Assembly: GCF_050859025.1 (NCBI RefSeq) | Contig: NZ_CP138200.1 | Coordinates: 1,488,001-1,552,000 of the forward strand | Origin: Wukongibacter sp050859025 | GTDB taxonomy: Bacteria; Bacillota; Clostridia; Peptostreptococcales; Caminicellaceae | Length of the DNA stretch: 64,000 nucleotides | Direction of reading: 5' to 3' | In this document: positions 1 to 9,100 of the stretch, piece after piece | Layout: each line of letters opens with the position of its first letter | How positions within the stretch are numbered: position 1 is the stretch's first letter | Program-made: the position numbers and the translations under genes | The notes under the pieces: generated by a model | What the model was told of the DNA's origin: nothing | Seen by the model: only the letters and a program-made list of their open reading frames with translations | The model's database searches: none

Positions 1-1
1 T

Positions 2-841
2 GTTGCAAACTTTATCCATAAGCTAAGTAAAAGAAAGGAAAGCTCCTTTATCAAGATAAATTGTGGGGCCATACCTGAGAATCTTATAGAATCTGAACTA
101 TTTGGATATGAAACAGGGGCCTTTACCGGAGCCAATAAAAAGGGAAAATATGGTCTCATAGAGCTGGCCCATGAAGGAACCCTATTTCTCGATGAAATAG
201 GAGATTTACCCTTAAATTTACAGGTCAAATTATTAAGGGTAATACAAGAGAGAAGTTTGACTAGACTTGGAGGAGTGATTGAAAGGGATGTCGATGTAAG
301 AATTATTGCAGCGACAAATAGAGACTTAAAAAAAATGGTCGCTGAAGGAGAGTTTAGATCGGACCTATATTACCGATTAAATGTAGTTCCCCTAGATATT
401 CCACCCCTAAGAAAAAGAAAATCAGATATATTACCCCTTTGCCATCATTTTATAGAAATTTTCAATAAGAAATATTTATGCAACAAAGATATTACATCGG
501 ATGTGGAAAAAATATTTTTAAACTATAGTTGGCCGGGAAATATAAGGGAGCTAGAAAATATCATCGAAAGACTTATTGTAACTACTAATAAGGACTTGAT
601 AGAAGAAAAGGATCTGCCAATATTTTTACTAGAAGAGGATAATTCAATAGAAAAAATAAAACTAGAAGGAATAATGCCTTTAAAAGAAGCAACAGAAATA
701 TTAGAAAAGAAATTGATTGAAAAGGTATATAAAAGGTATAATACCACCTATGAAATGGCCAATGCCTTAGGGGTAAATCAATCTACTATTGTTAGAAAAA
801 TACAAAAATATCTAAAGAGTAATGCATTAAAGCATAATTAA
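2..841 (+). CDS. Sigma-54-dependent transcriptional activator, C-terminal part (5' end outside window)
   Basis: The reading frame is open from base 2, so the gene begins upstream of the window. The visible part is the AAA+ ATPase core of a bacterial enhancer-binding protein followed by a DNA-binding tail. The sigma-54-contact loop GAFTGA is encoded at about 115-132, and a Walker B-like segment (GTLFLDEIGDLP) and an arginine-finger region (EFRSDLYYRLNV) follow. The C-terminal 60 residues end in a Fis/TyrR-type helix-turn-helix (ANALGVNQSTIVRKIQKYL). Proteins of this family remodel RNA polymerase holding sigma-54. The next operon carries a -24/-12 promoter (1231-1246), so the inferred target is the hydrogenase operon; this is inference from position. 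The sensory N-terminal domain is not visible. Confidence 0.93.
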   Translation, partial: VANFIHKLSKRKESSFIKINCGAIPENLIESELFGYETGAFTGANKKGKYGLIELAHEGTLFLDEIGDLPLNLQVKLLRVIQERSLTRLGGVIERDVDVRIIAATNRDLKKMVAEGEFRSDLYYRLNVVPLDIPPLRKRKSDILPLCHHFIEIFNKKYLCNKDITSDVEKIFLNYSWPGNIRELENIIERLIVTTNKDLIEEKDLPIFLLEEDNSIEKIKLEGIMPLKEATEILEKKLIEKVYKRYNTTYEMANALGVNQSTIVRKIQKYLKSNALKHN

Positions 842-856
842 ATGCATACATGCATT

Positions 857-884
857 AAAAAGCGTCTATAGGACGCTTTTTCTA
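857..884 (+). terminator. Intrinsic terminator after the activator gene
   Basis: An inverted repeat (AAAAAGCGTC, loop TATA, GGACGCTTTTT) follows the activator stop codon by 16 bases and ends in a T run. It separates the activator transcript from the hydrogenase operon. Confidence 0.85.
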
Positions 885-942
885 TTTGTAATTTCTGAAG
901 GATAGCTTCTCAGAAATAGGTTAATCTTTAAAAATTTAATCG

Positions 943-1140
943 AAAAAGCCTATTCCTAGGCTTTTCAGATTGTTGACAAAGTCAACAAGATGATAGGCTG
1001 TTGAGAAATCTGAAGTTCGAGGCGTGCTGAAATCAAGAGACCGCAGCGTATATAGACATACGTAAGGGTTCTTGATTGAAGCGACAACGAAGAAATTCAG
1101 GTTTGTCATCAGCCTGAAAAGCCTAGGAATAGGCTTTTTT
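943..1140. repeat. About 200-bp nested palindromic element
   Basis: The outer arms (starting AAAAAGCCTATTCCTAGG and ending in its reverse complement) form a 26-bp inverted repeat. Inside are shorter imperfect arms (GAAATCAAGA against TCTTGATTGAA) and a small central hairpin (CGTATATAGACATACG). The outer right arm ends in a T run and could also act as a terminator. No coding frame runs through it. It may be a non-autonomous mobile or structured intergenic element; the family was not recognised. Confidence 0.6.
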
Positions 1141-1230
1141 TTGTTGAGAAAATCACTTGATAACGACTAAAAAGCATAAAAAATTGAATTTTAAAAGAAA
1201 AATTAAAAAAGGACAAGCTATTTACATAAT

Positions 1231-1246
1231 TTGGCACAAAATATGC
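1231..1246 (+). promoter_or_regulatory. Sigma-54 (-24/-12) promoter of the hydrogenase operon
   Basis: TTGGCAC, then six bases, then TGCA puts the invariant GG and GC 12 bases apart, as in the sigma-54 consensus. It lies about 40 bp before the first hydrogenase-operon gene and downstream of a gene for a sigma-54 activator. Confidence 0.75.
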
Positions 1247-1285
1247 AATATAAGGAAGTACCAAATAAAAAGGGAGGATTACAGT

Positions 1286-1642
1286 ATGAGCTATATGGAT
1301 ATTTATAATGATTTAAGAGAAAAAGCTGAAGAAGCTGTAGCCAATAGAAGAAAAGGAAACATAAGGGCAGTTCTAAATTATTCTATGTGCAGTGTAAGCG
1401 TTGGGGCAAATGAAGTGCTTAGAGCATTACAGGAGGTGGTAACTGAAGGAGAATTTGATAATGTGATAATTGAGACTACTGGATGTGCTGGACTTTGTTC
1501 TAAGGAGCCAATACTAGAGATATATATGCCAAATGGAGAAAGGTATACCTATGAATTTGTTACAGCCAAAAAGGCAAGAAGAATAATTGTTTCCCATACT
1601 ATGTATAATGAGCACGTAGATGAATGGCTTCTAAAAATGTAA
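1286..1642 (+). CDS. Stand-alone thioredoxin-like [2Fe-2S] ferredoxin of the hydrogenase operon
   Basis: A 119-residue protein. The open frame extends upstream to 1157, but the ATG at 1286 is preceded by a strong AGGGAGG at 1271-1277, and the sigma-54 promoter lies inside the upstream extension, so 1286 is chosen. Cysteines in YSMCSVSVGA and GCAGLCSKEP match the C-x(n)-C ... C-x3-C pattern of thioredoxin-fold [2Fe-2S] ferredoxins, the domain often fused to the N terminus of HydB/NuoF-type subunits. The NuoF-like subunit downstream (2131) lacks that extension, so here the domain appears to be a separate gene. Likely an electron carrier within the bifurcating hydrogenase. First gene of a four-gene operon; 14 bases separate it from the next start. 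Confidence 0.82.
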   Translation: MSYMDIYNDLREKAEEAVANRRKGNIRAVLNYSMCSVSVGANEVLRALQEVVTEGEFDNVIIETTGCAGLCSKEPILEIYMPNGERYTYEFVTAKKARRIIVSHTMYNEHVDEWLLKM

Positions 1643-1656
1643 AGGGGGTAGGCGGT

Positions 1657-2130
1657 ATGAATAAGAGTGAAAAAACAATTGATATTATAAAGAGAATTGG
1701 AAATACATCGGATAAACTTATTGAGGTGCTCCTCGAAGTGCAAAGTCAATCTGAGGGGAATTATATAAGAGAAGAAGATCTAAAGATTATCTCAAGGGAG
1801 CTTGGGATATCGATAAGTAAAGCCTTTGGTGTAGCGTCATTCTATTCGATGCTTTCCACTAAAAAGCGTGGAAAATATGTTATCCAAATCTGTAATAGTG
1901 GACCATGCTACGTAAAGAATTCGAAGAAAGTAGCTAAGATCTTTGAAGCGATTCTTGGAATAAAAATGGGTGAGATGACTGAGGACGGATTATTCTCACT
2001 AGAATATACTAGCTGTATTGGAGCCTGTGACCAGGCACCGGCAGTAAAAATAAATGAAGAGATCTATGGAAATTTAGATAAAGAAAAGATATATAAACTT
2101 ATAAGCTCCTTAAGAAAGGAGGAGGAATAG
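1657..2130 (+). CDS. hydC: NADH-dependent [FeFe]-hydrogenase, NuoE-like [2Fe-2S] subunit (HydC/HymA type)
   Basis: 157 residues starting at ATG 1657 behind GGGGGTAGGCGG; the frame opens at 1624, but that start overlaps the previous gene and has no ribosome site. The fold is the 24-kDa NuoE family: an N-terminal helical part (ISISKAFGVASFYSML) and a C-terminal thioredoxin-like part with four cysteines, seen in ICNSGPCYVK and CIGACDQAP. It binds one [2Fe-2S] cluster and passes electrons between the flavin subunit and the hydrogenase subunit. It is followed without a gap by the NuoF-like gene. Confidence 0.9.
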   Translation: MNKSEKTIDIIKRIGNTSDKLIEVLLEVQSQSEGNYIREEDLKIISRELGISISKAFGVASFYSMLSTKKRGKYVIQICNSGPCYVKNSKKVAKIFEAILGIKMGEMTEDGLFSLEYTSCIGACDQAPAVKINEEIYGNLDKEKIYKLISSLRKEEE

Positions 2131-3423
2131 ATGGTAAATTTTATTTCGAAATTATGTGGAAAAGTAAGTCCCCTTTCTATAAAGGAATATAGGGATAATG
2201 GTGGATTTATAGGGCTTGAAAATACTATTTTAAAAATGAAGCCAGAAGATGTTATAAAAACTGTGGAGGATTCAAAGCTTCGTGGGCGAGGTGGAGCAGC
2301 CTTTCCTACAGCATTAAAATGGAGATTTGTAGCTAGGGAAGATAACGAAGTAAAATATATAATCTGTAATGCTGACGAAGGGGAACCTGGAACCTTTAAG
2401 GATAAAATATTATTAGATGGATGTCCACTTCAAATAATAGAAGGTATGATTATTGCTGCATATGCAACGAAGGCAACCAAAGGATATATTTATATAAGAG
2501 GAGAGTACCCAAAAACGAAAAAAATATTAATAAATGCCATTGCAAACCTAAGAAATGCAGGCTATCTAGGAGATAATATATTAGGTCAGGACTTTAGCTT
2601 TGATATTGATATAAGATCTGGAGCAGGAGCATATGTATGTGGAGAGGAAACGGCTCTAATAGAATCTATAGAAGGAAACCCAGGAAGATCTAGGTTTAAA
2701 CCACCATATCCACCAAGTCAGGGGCTATGGGGAAAACCTACCCTCGTAAACAATGTAGAAACCTTGGCAAATATACCACTTATATTGAAGCATGGAGCAG
2801 AAAAATACAAAGAATATGGAACAGAAAACAGCAGTGGAACAAAGCTAATATCTGTATCGGGCAATGTAGTTAACAAGGGTGTATTTGAGATTGAATTTGG
2901 AACTACCCTAAGGGAAGTTGTATATGACATTTGTGGAGGCATTGAGAAGGATAAAAAGTTAAAATTTGTTCAATTGGGAGGATCTTCAGGGGCTTGTATT
3001 CCAGAAGGCTTGTTAGATATAAGATTAGACTTTGAAGAGCTTAAAAACTATGATATAGGCTTAGGCTCAGGAGCTATACTTGTAGTTGATGAATCAACAT
3101 GTATATTGGACTTTTTAAAAACAACTATGGAATTCTTTAAACATGAATCCTGTGGAAAATGTACACCTTGTAGGGAAGGTAATAGGCACATAATTAGAAT
3201 AATAGAGAGAATCCAAAATGGAGAAGGTAGTCAGAGAGACTTAGAGCTTTTAGAAAATATATCTCAGATAATGAAGGAAGCTTCTCTTTGTGGTTTGGGT
3301 CAAGCGGCACCAACAGCAATATTTACTACCCTAAAATATTTTGGCGATGAATATGAAGAGCATTTAAAGGGTTACTGTAGGTCAGGAGTATGTAATCCGG
3401 AGGGGAAGGAGGAAGCCAGATGA
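2131..3423 (+). CDS. hydB: NADH-dependent [FeFe]-hydrogenase, NuoF-like flavin subunit (HydB/HymB type)
   Basis: 430 residues; ATG directly follows the previous stop, with AGGAGGAGG just before it. FMN-binding signature RGRGGAAFPT and NADEGEPGTFKD, NADH-site segment GAGAYVCGEETALIESIEG, then the 4Fe-4S motif ESCGKCTPCREG near residue 345. This subunit oxidises or reduces NAD(H) at FMN, where electron bifurcation is placed in known HydABC enzymes. At 430 residues it is shorter than typical HydB proteins: the N-terminal thioredoxin-like ferredoxin domain is missing and is probably supplied by the gene at 1286. The 2[4Fe-4S] C-terminal extension seen in some homologues is also absent. The stop overlaps the hydA start (ATGA). 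Confidence 0.94.
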   Translation: MVNFISKLCGKVSPLSIKEYRDNGGFIGLENTILKMKPEDVIKTVEDSKLRGRGGAAFPTALKWRFVAREDNEVKYIICNADEGEPGTFKDKILLDGCPLQIIEGMIIAAYATKATKGYIYIRGEYPKTKKILINAIANLRNAGYLGDNILGQDFSFDIDIRSGAGAYVCGEETALIESIEGNPGRSRFKPPYPPSQGLWGKPTLVNNVETLANIPLILKHGAEKYKEYGTENSSGTKLISVSGNVVNKGVFEIEFGTTLREVVYDICGGIEKDKKLKFVQLGGSSGACIPEGLLDIRLDFEELKNYDIGLGSGAILVVDESTCILDFLKTTMEFFKHESCGKCTPCREGNRHIIRIIERIQNGEGSQRDLELLENISQIMKEASLCGLGQAAPTAIFTTLKYFGDEYEEHLKGYCRSGVCNPEGKEEAR

Positions 3424-5144
3424 AATATATAACAGTAAATGTTAATGGGATCGTAGTGAAAGTACCGGAAGGAACTACTATACTTGAAGCCGCTAGAAAA
3501 GTGCATGTTGATATTCCTACCCTATGTTATCATCCAGACCAGAGGATTAAGGGTAATTGTAGAGTATGTATTGTTGAAGTTGAAGGTCAGAGGACTTTTT
3601 CAGCAGCCTGCTGTACTCCTGTTTGGGAAGGCATGAAGATAAAGACAAACACTAAGAAGGTAAGAGAGGCGAGGAAAACTATCCTTGAGCTGATACTTGC
3701 AGACCATAATTGTGACTGTCTAACCTGCGTAAGAAATGGAAGCTGTGAATTGCAGACTCTATGTGAAGAGCATAATATAGATACAATTCCATTTGACAAG
3801 GTTGTAAAGCTTTTACCAATTAAGGATAAAAATCCTTCTATAGTGAGGGATGAAAGTAAGTGTATAAAATGCGGAAGATGTGTAGAAGCCTGCAATGAGG
3901 TTCAAGGCATAGGTGCTATTTATAATATAAATAGAAGCTGTAACGCAAAGATAGGAACTGCCTATAATAAGGAACTAAAAAATGTCAAATGTACCTATTG
4001 TGGTCAATGTATAAATGTCTGTCCAGTAGGAGCTATATATGAGAAGAGTAATATAGATGAGGTTTGGGAAGCACTAGAGGACCCAAATAAGCATGTAGTT
4101 GTTCAAATGGCTCCAGCTGTTCGTGTAGCACTTGGAGAGGAATTTGGAATGGAGCCTGGTAGTATAGTAACTGGAAAAATAGTTAGCTTTTTAAGAAAGG
4201 TTGGTTTTGATAAGGTATTCGACACTAACTTTACCGCTGATCTGACTATTATAGAAGAAGGAAATGAACTTCTACATAGGATAAATACCGGTGGAAAGCT
4301 ACCTATGATTACATCATGCAGTCCAGGCTGGATAAGATTTATAGAGTACTTTTATCCAGATCTACTAGGTCATCTTTCAACCTGTAAATCGCCTCAGCAG
4401 ATGTTTGGAGCCTTAGCTAAAACCTATTATGCCGAGAAATTTAACATTGATTCAAAGGATATAATTGTAGTGTCAATCATGCCTTGCACAGCAAAGAAAG
4501 CAGAGGCAGTCAGAGATGAAATGGATGACAGTGGATATAGGGATGTAGATATTGTTATAACTACTAGGGAGTTAGCTAAGCTTGTTAAGCAGTCTCGAAT
4601 TAAGATAGAAGGTCTTGAAGAAGAAGAATTTGATGCTCCATTTGGAATAACCACTGGAGCAGGAGCTATATTTGGAGCAACCGGCGGAGTTATGGAGGCA
4701 GCCCTTAGAACAGTATATGAGGTAGTTACTGGTGAAGAGCTTGAAGATATCGACTTCAAGGACTTAAGGGGAATCGATGGATTTAAGGAAAGCACCGTGA
4801 AGGTTGGAGAGGTAGATGTTAAGGTAGCCGTAGTAAATGGACTTAAAAATGCTAGGATGATTTTAGAAATGGTTAAAGAAGGAAAAGCAGATTATCATTT
4901 CATAGAAGTTATGTGTTGTCCTGGAGGATGTATAGGTGGAGGTGGTCAGCCTAGAGGAACTAATGAAACTAAGGAGAAGAGGATCGAGGCTATATACAAG
5001 GTTGACATACAATCACAAATAAGAAAGTCCCATGAAAATCCTGTGGTTAGTACCCTATATGAAGAGTTTCTAATCAAACCCCTAGGACATAAATCCCATG
5101 AACTTCTTCATACCCACTACAGGGATAGGAGTAATGTAGATTAG
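3420..5144 (+). CDS. hydA: [FeFe]-hydrogenase catalytic subunit (HydA)
   Basis: 574 residues. N terminus: plant-type [2Fe-2S] domain (CYHPDQ, NCRVCIVEVEG), a His/Cys cluster region (DHNCDCLTC, SCELQ), then two 4Fe-4S motifs (CIKCGRCVEACNEV, CTYCGQCINVCPVG). Catalytic H-cluster motifs are all present: L1 TSCSPGW (about residue 298), L2 MPCTAKKAEA (about 354) and L3 MCCPGGCIGGGGQP (about 498). In L1 the usual TSCCP reads TSCSP and in L3 MACxGGC reads MCCPGGC, variants also known in bifurcating enzymes. Translationally coupled to hydB by a 4-base overlap. With the three preceding genes it should form a soluble NADH/ferredoxin-coupled H2-producing or H2-uptake complex. The hydE/F/G maturases are not in the window. 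Confidence 0.97.
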   Translation: MKYITVNVNGIVVKVPEGTTILEAARKVHVDIPTLCYHPDQRIKGNCRVCIVEVEGQRTFSAACCTPVWEGMKIKTNTKKVREARKTILELILADHNCDCLTCVRNGSCELQTLCEEHNIDTIPFDKVVKLLPIKDKNPSIVRDESKCIKCGRCVEACNEVQGIGAIYNINRSCNAKIGTAYNKELKNVKCTYCGQCINVCPVGAIYEKSNIDEVWEALEDPNKHVVVQMAPAVRVALGEEFGMEPGSIVTGKIVSFLRKVGFDKVFDTNFTADLTIIEEGNELLHRINTGGKLPMITSCSPGWIRFIEYFYPDLLGHLSTCKSPQQMFGALAKTYYAEKFNIDSKDIIVVSIMPCTAKKAEAVRDEMDDSGYRDVDIVITTRELAKLVKQSRIKIEGLEEEEFDAPFGITTGAGAIFGATGGVMEAALRTVYEVVTGEELEDIDFKDLRGIDGFKESTVKVGEVDVKVAVVNGLKNARMILEMVKEGKADYHFIEVMCCPGGCIGGGGQPRGTNETKEKRIEAIYKVDIQSQIRKSHENPVVSTLYEEFLIKPLGHKSHELLHTHYRDRSNVD

Positions 5145-5269
5145 CTCCTTAAACACAGATATAGCAGAAGTGATAGAGGAAAAATCTGATTGGATAGTTG
5201 AGTGGATAAAAATAGAAAATAGGACTGAGGGATTGTTATAAGCTTTTTCCTATCCCTCTATTCCTATCA

Positions 5270-5364
5270 TATATAAGGTTAATAGCAAAATTTATATATA
5301 AATATTTAGGGATTATGGAAGCTTTGGATATTTATAAATTAAAGTATTTGCCAGAATCTCTATA
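5270..5364. repeat. Degenerate copy of the 104-bp TATAG-ended MITE
   Basis: Starts TATAAGG, ends TCTCTATA and keeps the internal ATTTATAAATTAAAG block of the family, but is shortened to about 95 bp and decayed. Confidence 0.5.
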
Positions 5365-5571
5365 ATACAAATTTATCGGCTGAGTCCATTTGGAGAAATA
5401 ATGGGTTTGGTTGATAGATTTGTTTTTTTTGTAGAACTAGGAAAGGGTTGTATATGGACTATGGAGCAGATCGAATCTATGAATAAAAAAATACCGAAAA
5501 ATTGCCGCAAAACTGCCGCAAGTGTGCCGGTTTTTTTAAAATATCTGTGCTATACTTTAAAATGTCAGTAG

Positions 5572-5675
5572 TATAGGGTTCAAATAGTAGAACTTAATTT
5601 ATACGTGTACAAATACTCAGTGTTTCTGGGAGTTTTGGACATGTATAAATTAAAGTCTCTACTTGAATCCCTATA
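5572..5675. repeat. 104-bp MITE, copy 1
   Basis: Begins TATAGGGTTCAA and ends TTGAATCCCTATA, giving near-perfect terminal inverted repeats. Inner arms AATTTATACGTGTACAAA and the matching ACATGTATAAATT fold into a long hairpin. Length and ends match copies at 5926, 39600, 43140 and 59829. TA at each end fits Tc1/mariner (IS630-type) target duplication. Confidence 0.85.
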
Positions 5676-5925
5676 TTAGCAACATTCAAAGCTTTAAATA
5701 GGGCGATATATTGGTAGAGACGAGTTAGATATAAAATTCTAGCTGGTCTCTTTTTTATGACAGAGATGAAATAATTACCAATATATGAGGATTATATTGA
5801 AATGGAGGGATGTATATGGAGTGATTTCAAGTGATAAGGAATTGATACACAATATATTGTTTGCAAAATGAATAAAAATACCATATATTGTGTTTGTGAA
5901 CTGAAATTACGTTATTATAAACTCA

Positions 5926-6029
5926 TATAGGGATTTAAGTAAAGACTTTAATTTATACAAGTCCAAAACTCCTAGAAACACTGAGTATTTGTACATGTAT
6001 AAATTAAGTTTTACTATATAAACCCTATA
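5926..6029. repeat. 104-bp MITE, copy 2 (opposite orientation to copy 1)
   Basis: Begins TATAGGGATTTAAG and ends AACCCTATA. The central sequence is the reverse complement of the copy at 5572 (CTCAGTGTTTCTGGGAG against CTCCTAGAAACACTGAG), so the two bracket the 250-bp segment between them. Confidence 0.85.
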
Positions 6030-6155
6030 TTGTAGATTTATTCAGTAATTAACAATGTGAGAGGGAAGGGAGGAAAGTGCAGTACTTGCACAGCTTTGTT
6101 ATAAGATAATAAGTATTAAAAAATTAAGATTAAAAATACTAAGGAGGGAAATTAG

Positions 6156-9100
6156 TTGCAAATTAAAAGTCAAACTAAAAGAATAATTTCAATGTTACTA
6201 ATAATAAGTGCATTCTTTTTATATGCAGTAACGCCAGCAATGGCAGAGGTAAGCCAGCTAAAGAATAATGGAGATAAAAAGATACTTCAAAGCAAATCTA
6301 AAGATAAGGTAAATAAGAGTAATAAGAAGTCTACAAATAGGTTTATAGTAAAATATAAAGAAAATAAAGAAAAACAAGGAAAGGAAAAGATTACGAAGTC
6401 AATTAGGCAGAACATAAAGTATATTAAAAAACTAAATAGAGATAGTAAAAAGCAAAATAAAAAGCAAAGATTTGATTTAATTACAACAAATAATAAGATA
6501 ACTTATGAAGAGCTTTTACAAAAACTTCAGATAGAATCTAAGGATGCTGATATTGAATATATTCAGCCCGATTATAAAATAAGCCTTAATGCAAATGATG
6601 AATACTATAAGCAGCAATGGGCATTAGGTGAAGTCGGAGAAGGAACAGAGACTGTTGGAGATACTAATATTGCTTTGGCATGGGAAATCACTAAGGGGAA
6701 AGATGTTTTAATAGCAGTAATTGATACAGGAATTGATATAGAACATGAGGACTTGTTACAAAATATATGGATAAATGAAAATGAAATACCAGGTAATGGA
6801 ATAGACGATGATGGCAATGGATATATAGATGATGTAAATGGCTGGAACTTCAATGAGGCTACTAATGCTGTATATAAAGAAGGTTCAAAGGATGAAAATC
6901 ATGGAACCCATATTGCAGGGATTATTGCAGCTGTGAAGGATAATGAGAAGGGGGTCGTAGGAGCTGCACCAGGGGCTACGATTATGCCTCTAAAAGTATT
7001 CAATAATGGTGTAGCATATACAAGTGACATAATAGAAGCCATAGAATATGCTAGCGACATGGGAGCAAAGATTGTAAACTGTAGCTGGGGAGGCTTTGAT
7101 GAAAACCCTGCTCTAAGGGAAGCTATAGAAGGAAATGATATGCTATTTGTATGTGCCGCAGGTAATAATGGATTAAATGTGGAGACATTCCCACTATATC
7201 CAGGGGCATACGATATTGAAAATGTTATAAGTGTTGCATCGACAAATAGGGATGGTAGACTATCGGTTTTTTCAAACTATGGAGAAAAGCTAGTTCACGT
7301 AGGGGCACCGGGAGAAGATATAATAAGCACACTTCCTGAAAATAACTATGGTGAGCTTAGTGGAACATCTATGGCAGCACCCTTTGTATCTGGCGAAGCT
7401 GCTCTCATAATCAGCACATATGGGAATATTATTCCAAGTGAGATAAAGGGAAAAATCATAGAAAGCTCCGACAAGCTTTCATCGCTTGCTGGAAAAGTGT
7501 ACGAAGGAAATAGGATTAATGGTAAGAATGCTGTACTTGGCTTAACAGGTAAGAGTATTTCAAACCAAGAAGTAACTGATGAAGAGGATACAACCGAGGA
7601 AAATAGTCAAAATGAAAATTCAGAAGGTGAGAACAGTAACGATTCAACAACGGATTCAGAAAATGAAGAATCAGCAGATACTGAGGAAATACATCAGAGC
7701 GAAAAGTTTTTTGATTTAGATGATATATTTGCAGATAAAGTTGTTGGAGAAATTTTAAAGAAAAGGGACGAATATAGCCATGCTAAGGATGAGGAAAAGG
7801 GTGCAATCCTAGAGAATTTTCAAATTGAAGAAGATATGCTTATAAAGGCTGAAAACAGAGGTTATTCTTTAGTGGATTCTATATTTGCTGCATCTATTGT
7901 GAAGAACTATGGTTTTACTCTAGATGAAATTGAAGGGCTGTTAGATATATATATTAATCTGGAGACAATATATAGACAATTAGATAAATTTGAGGTCTTG
8001 AAAAATGAACAAAAGCTGTCGCAGGAAGCGATAATTGAGATAAAAGCCTTGTTATTAGATGGATATCCGATTAGTAAGATAAAATCTGCATATGAAGAGT
8101 CCAAAACATCACAGGAAGATATTAAAATCATTCTAGAAAATCATGAGAAAAGCAGCGATTTCGAGACCTTGAATACAGGCGATGACGAGGATGAGCCAAT
8201 ATCCTATGAGGCACCCTTTGACTATAGGAGAAATAGTACAGAGTATATAAATGCAGGAAACGGAAGTTTAACCTATGAAGAGGTAGATTTAAGCTTACCT
8301 GGAAGAAATGGACTTGATCTAAATATCATAACAAGATATCAGATGGAAGATGCAGGAACATTTCATTATCTTGACAATACGACTAATAAAAGAGAAGGAG
8401 CCTCACCCTATGGATTAGGCTGGAATTTAGGCTTTTCTCATTTCTATAAACTTAACGGAGGTAGATTCTTAAGATTATCTACGGGAGAAACCTACGAATT
8501 AGATTATACTAATATTGATGGTATATGGGAAATAGAGGATTACACACTAAATGATATTGTATTTAAAAATGATGACGAAAGCTTTAATAACGGAGATGAA
8601 GACTCAAAATACGTTTTAATCCATAAGAATGGCAAAAAAGAGTATTTTGGACGTGAGGGGAACATACTTGGTATTGTAGATAGATATGGAAATACAATAA
8701 CCTTCGAATACAAATCTTGGGGAGAAAATATCGTTATTGATAAGATTACAGACACCCTAGGAAGAAGTGTAGAGATTAGCTATGCGAATTATGTTGACTC
8801 GGGTATTAGAAAGACTATTATAACTGCGCCAGATGGATCAACAATAGAGCTTTTATTAGAAGAAATACCTGGTGACTATACATCAGGAACTAGTATAGAC
8901 CTATATAAACTTATTAAAAAGACAGACCAAGAGGGAAGAGAAACAGATTTTAGAACCATTATACGTGAAGCAATCTACAAAGTAGATGTTAGCTATGGAA
9001 AAGACCTTGTATTAATTGATAGAATAACATATCCAACAGGTGGAAAGAGCTATTATGACTATGAGAAGCAGACAGCTAGAATAAACAAGGATACAAGATT

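Larger units (their letters stand above)
5145..6155. other. 1-kb intergenic region rich in palindromic elements
   Basis: No convincing gene. Just after hydA a 36-codon open frame without a usable start runs to about 5240 and may be a gene remnant, and a weak hairpin (AGGGAT/ATCCCT, about 5227-5262) may terminate the hydrogenase transcript. The rest holds three copies of the 104-bp MITE family (listed separately), two of them in opposite orientation around a 250-bp segment with its own short palindromes (ATATATTGGTA/TACCAATATAT; ACACAATATATTGT). Confidence 0.7.

Noticed and set aside
1157..1285. N-terminal extension of the ferredoxin-like gene
   Set aside because: Contains the sigma-54 promoter, is lysine-rich and unlike the family, and the strong ribosome site lies directly before 1286.
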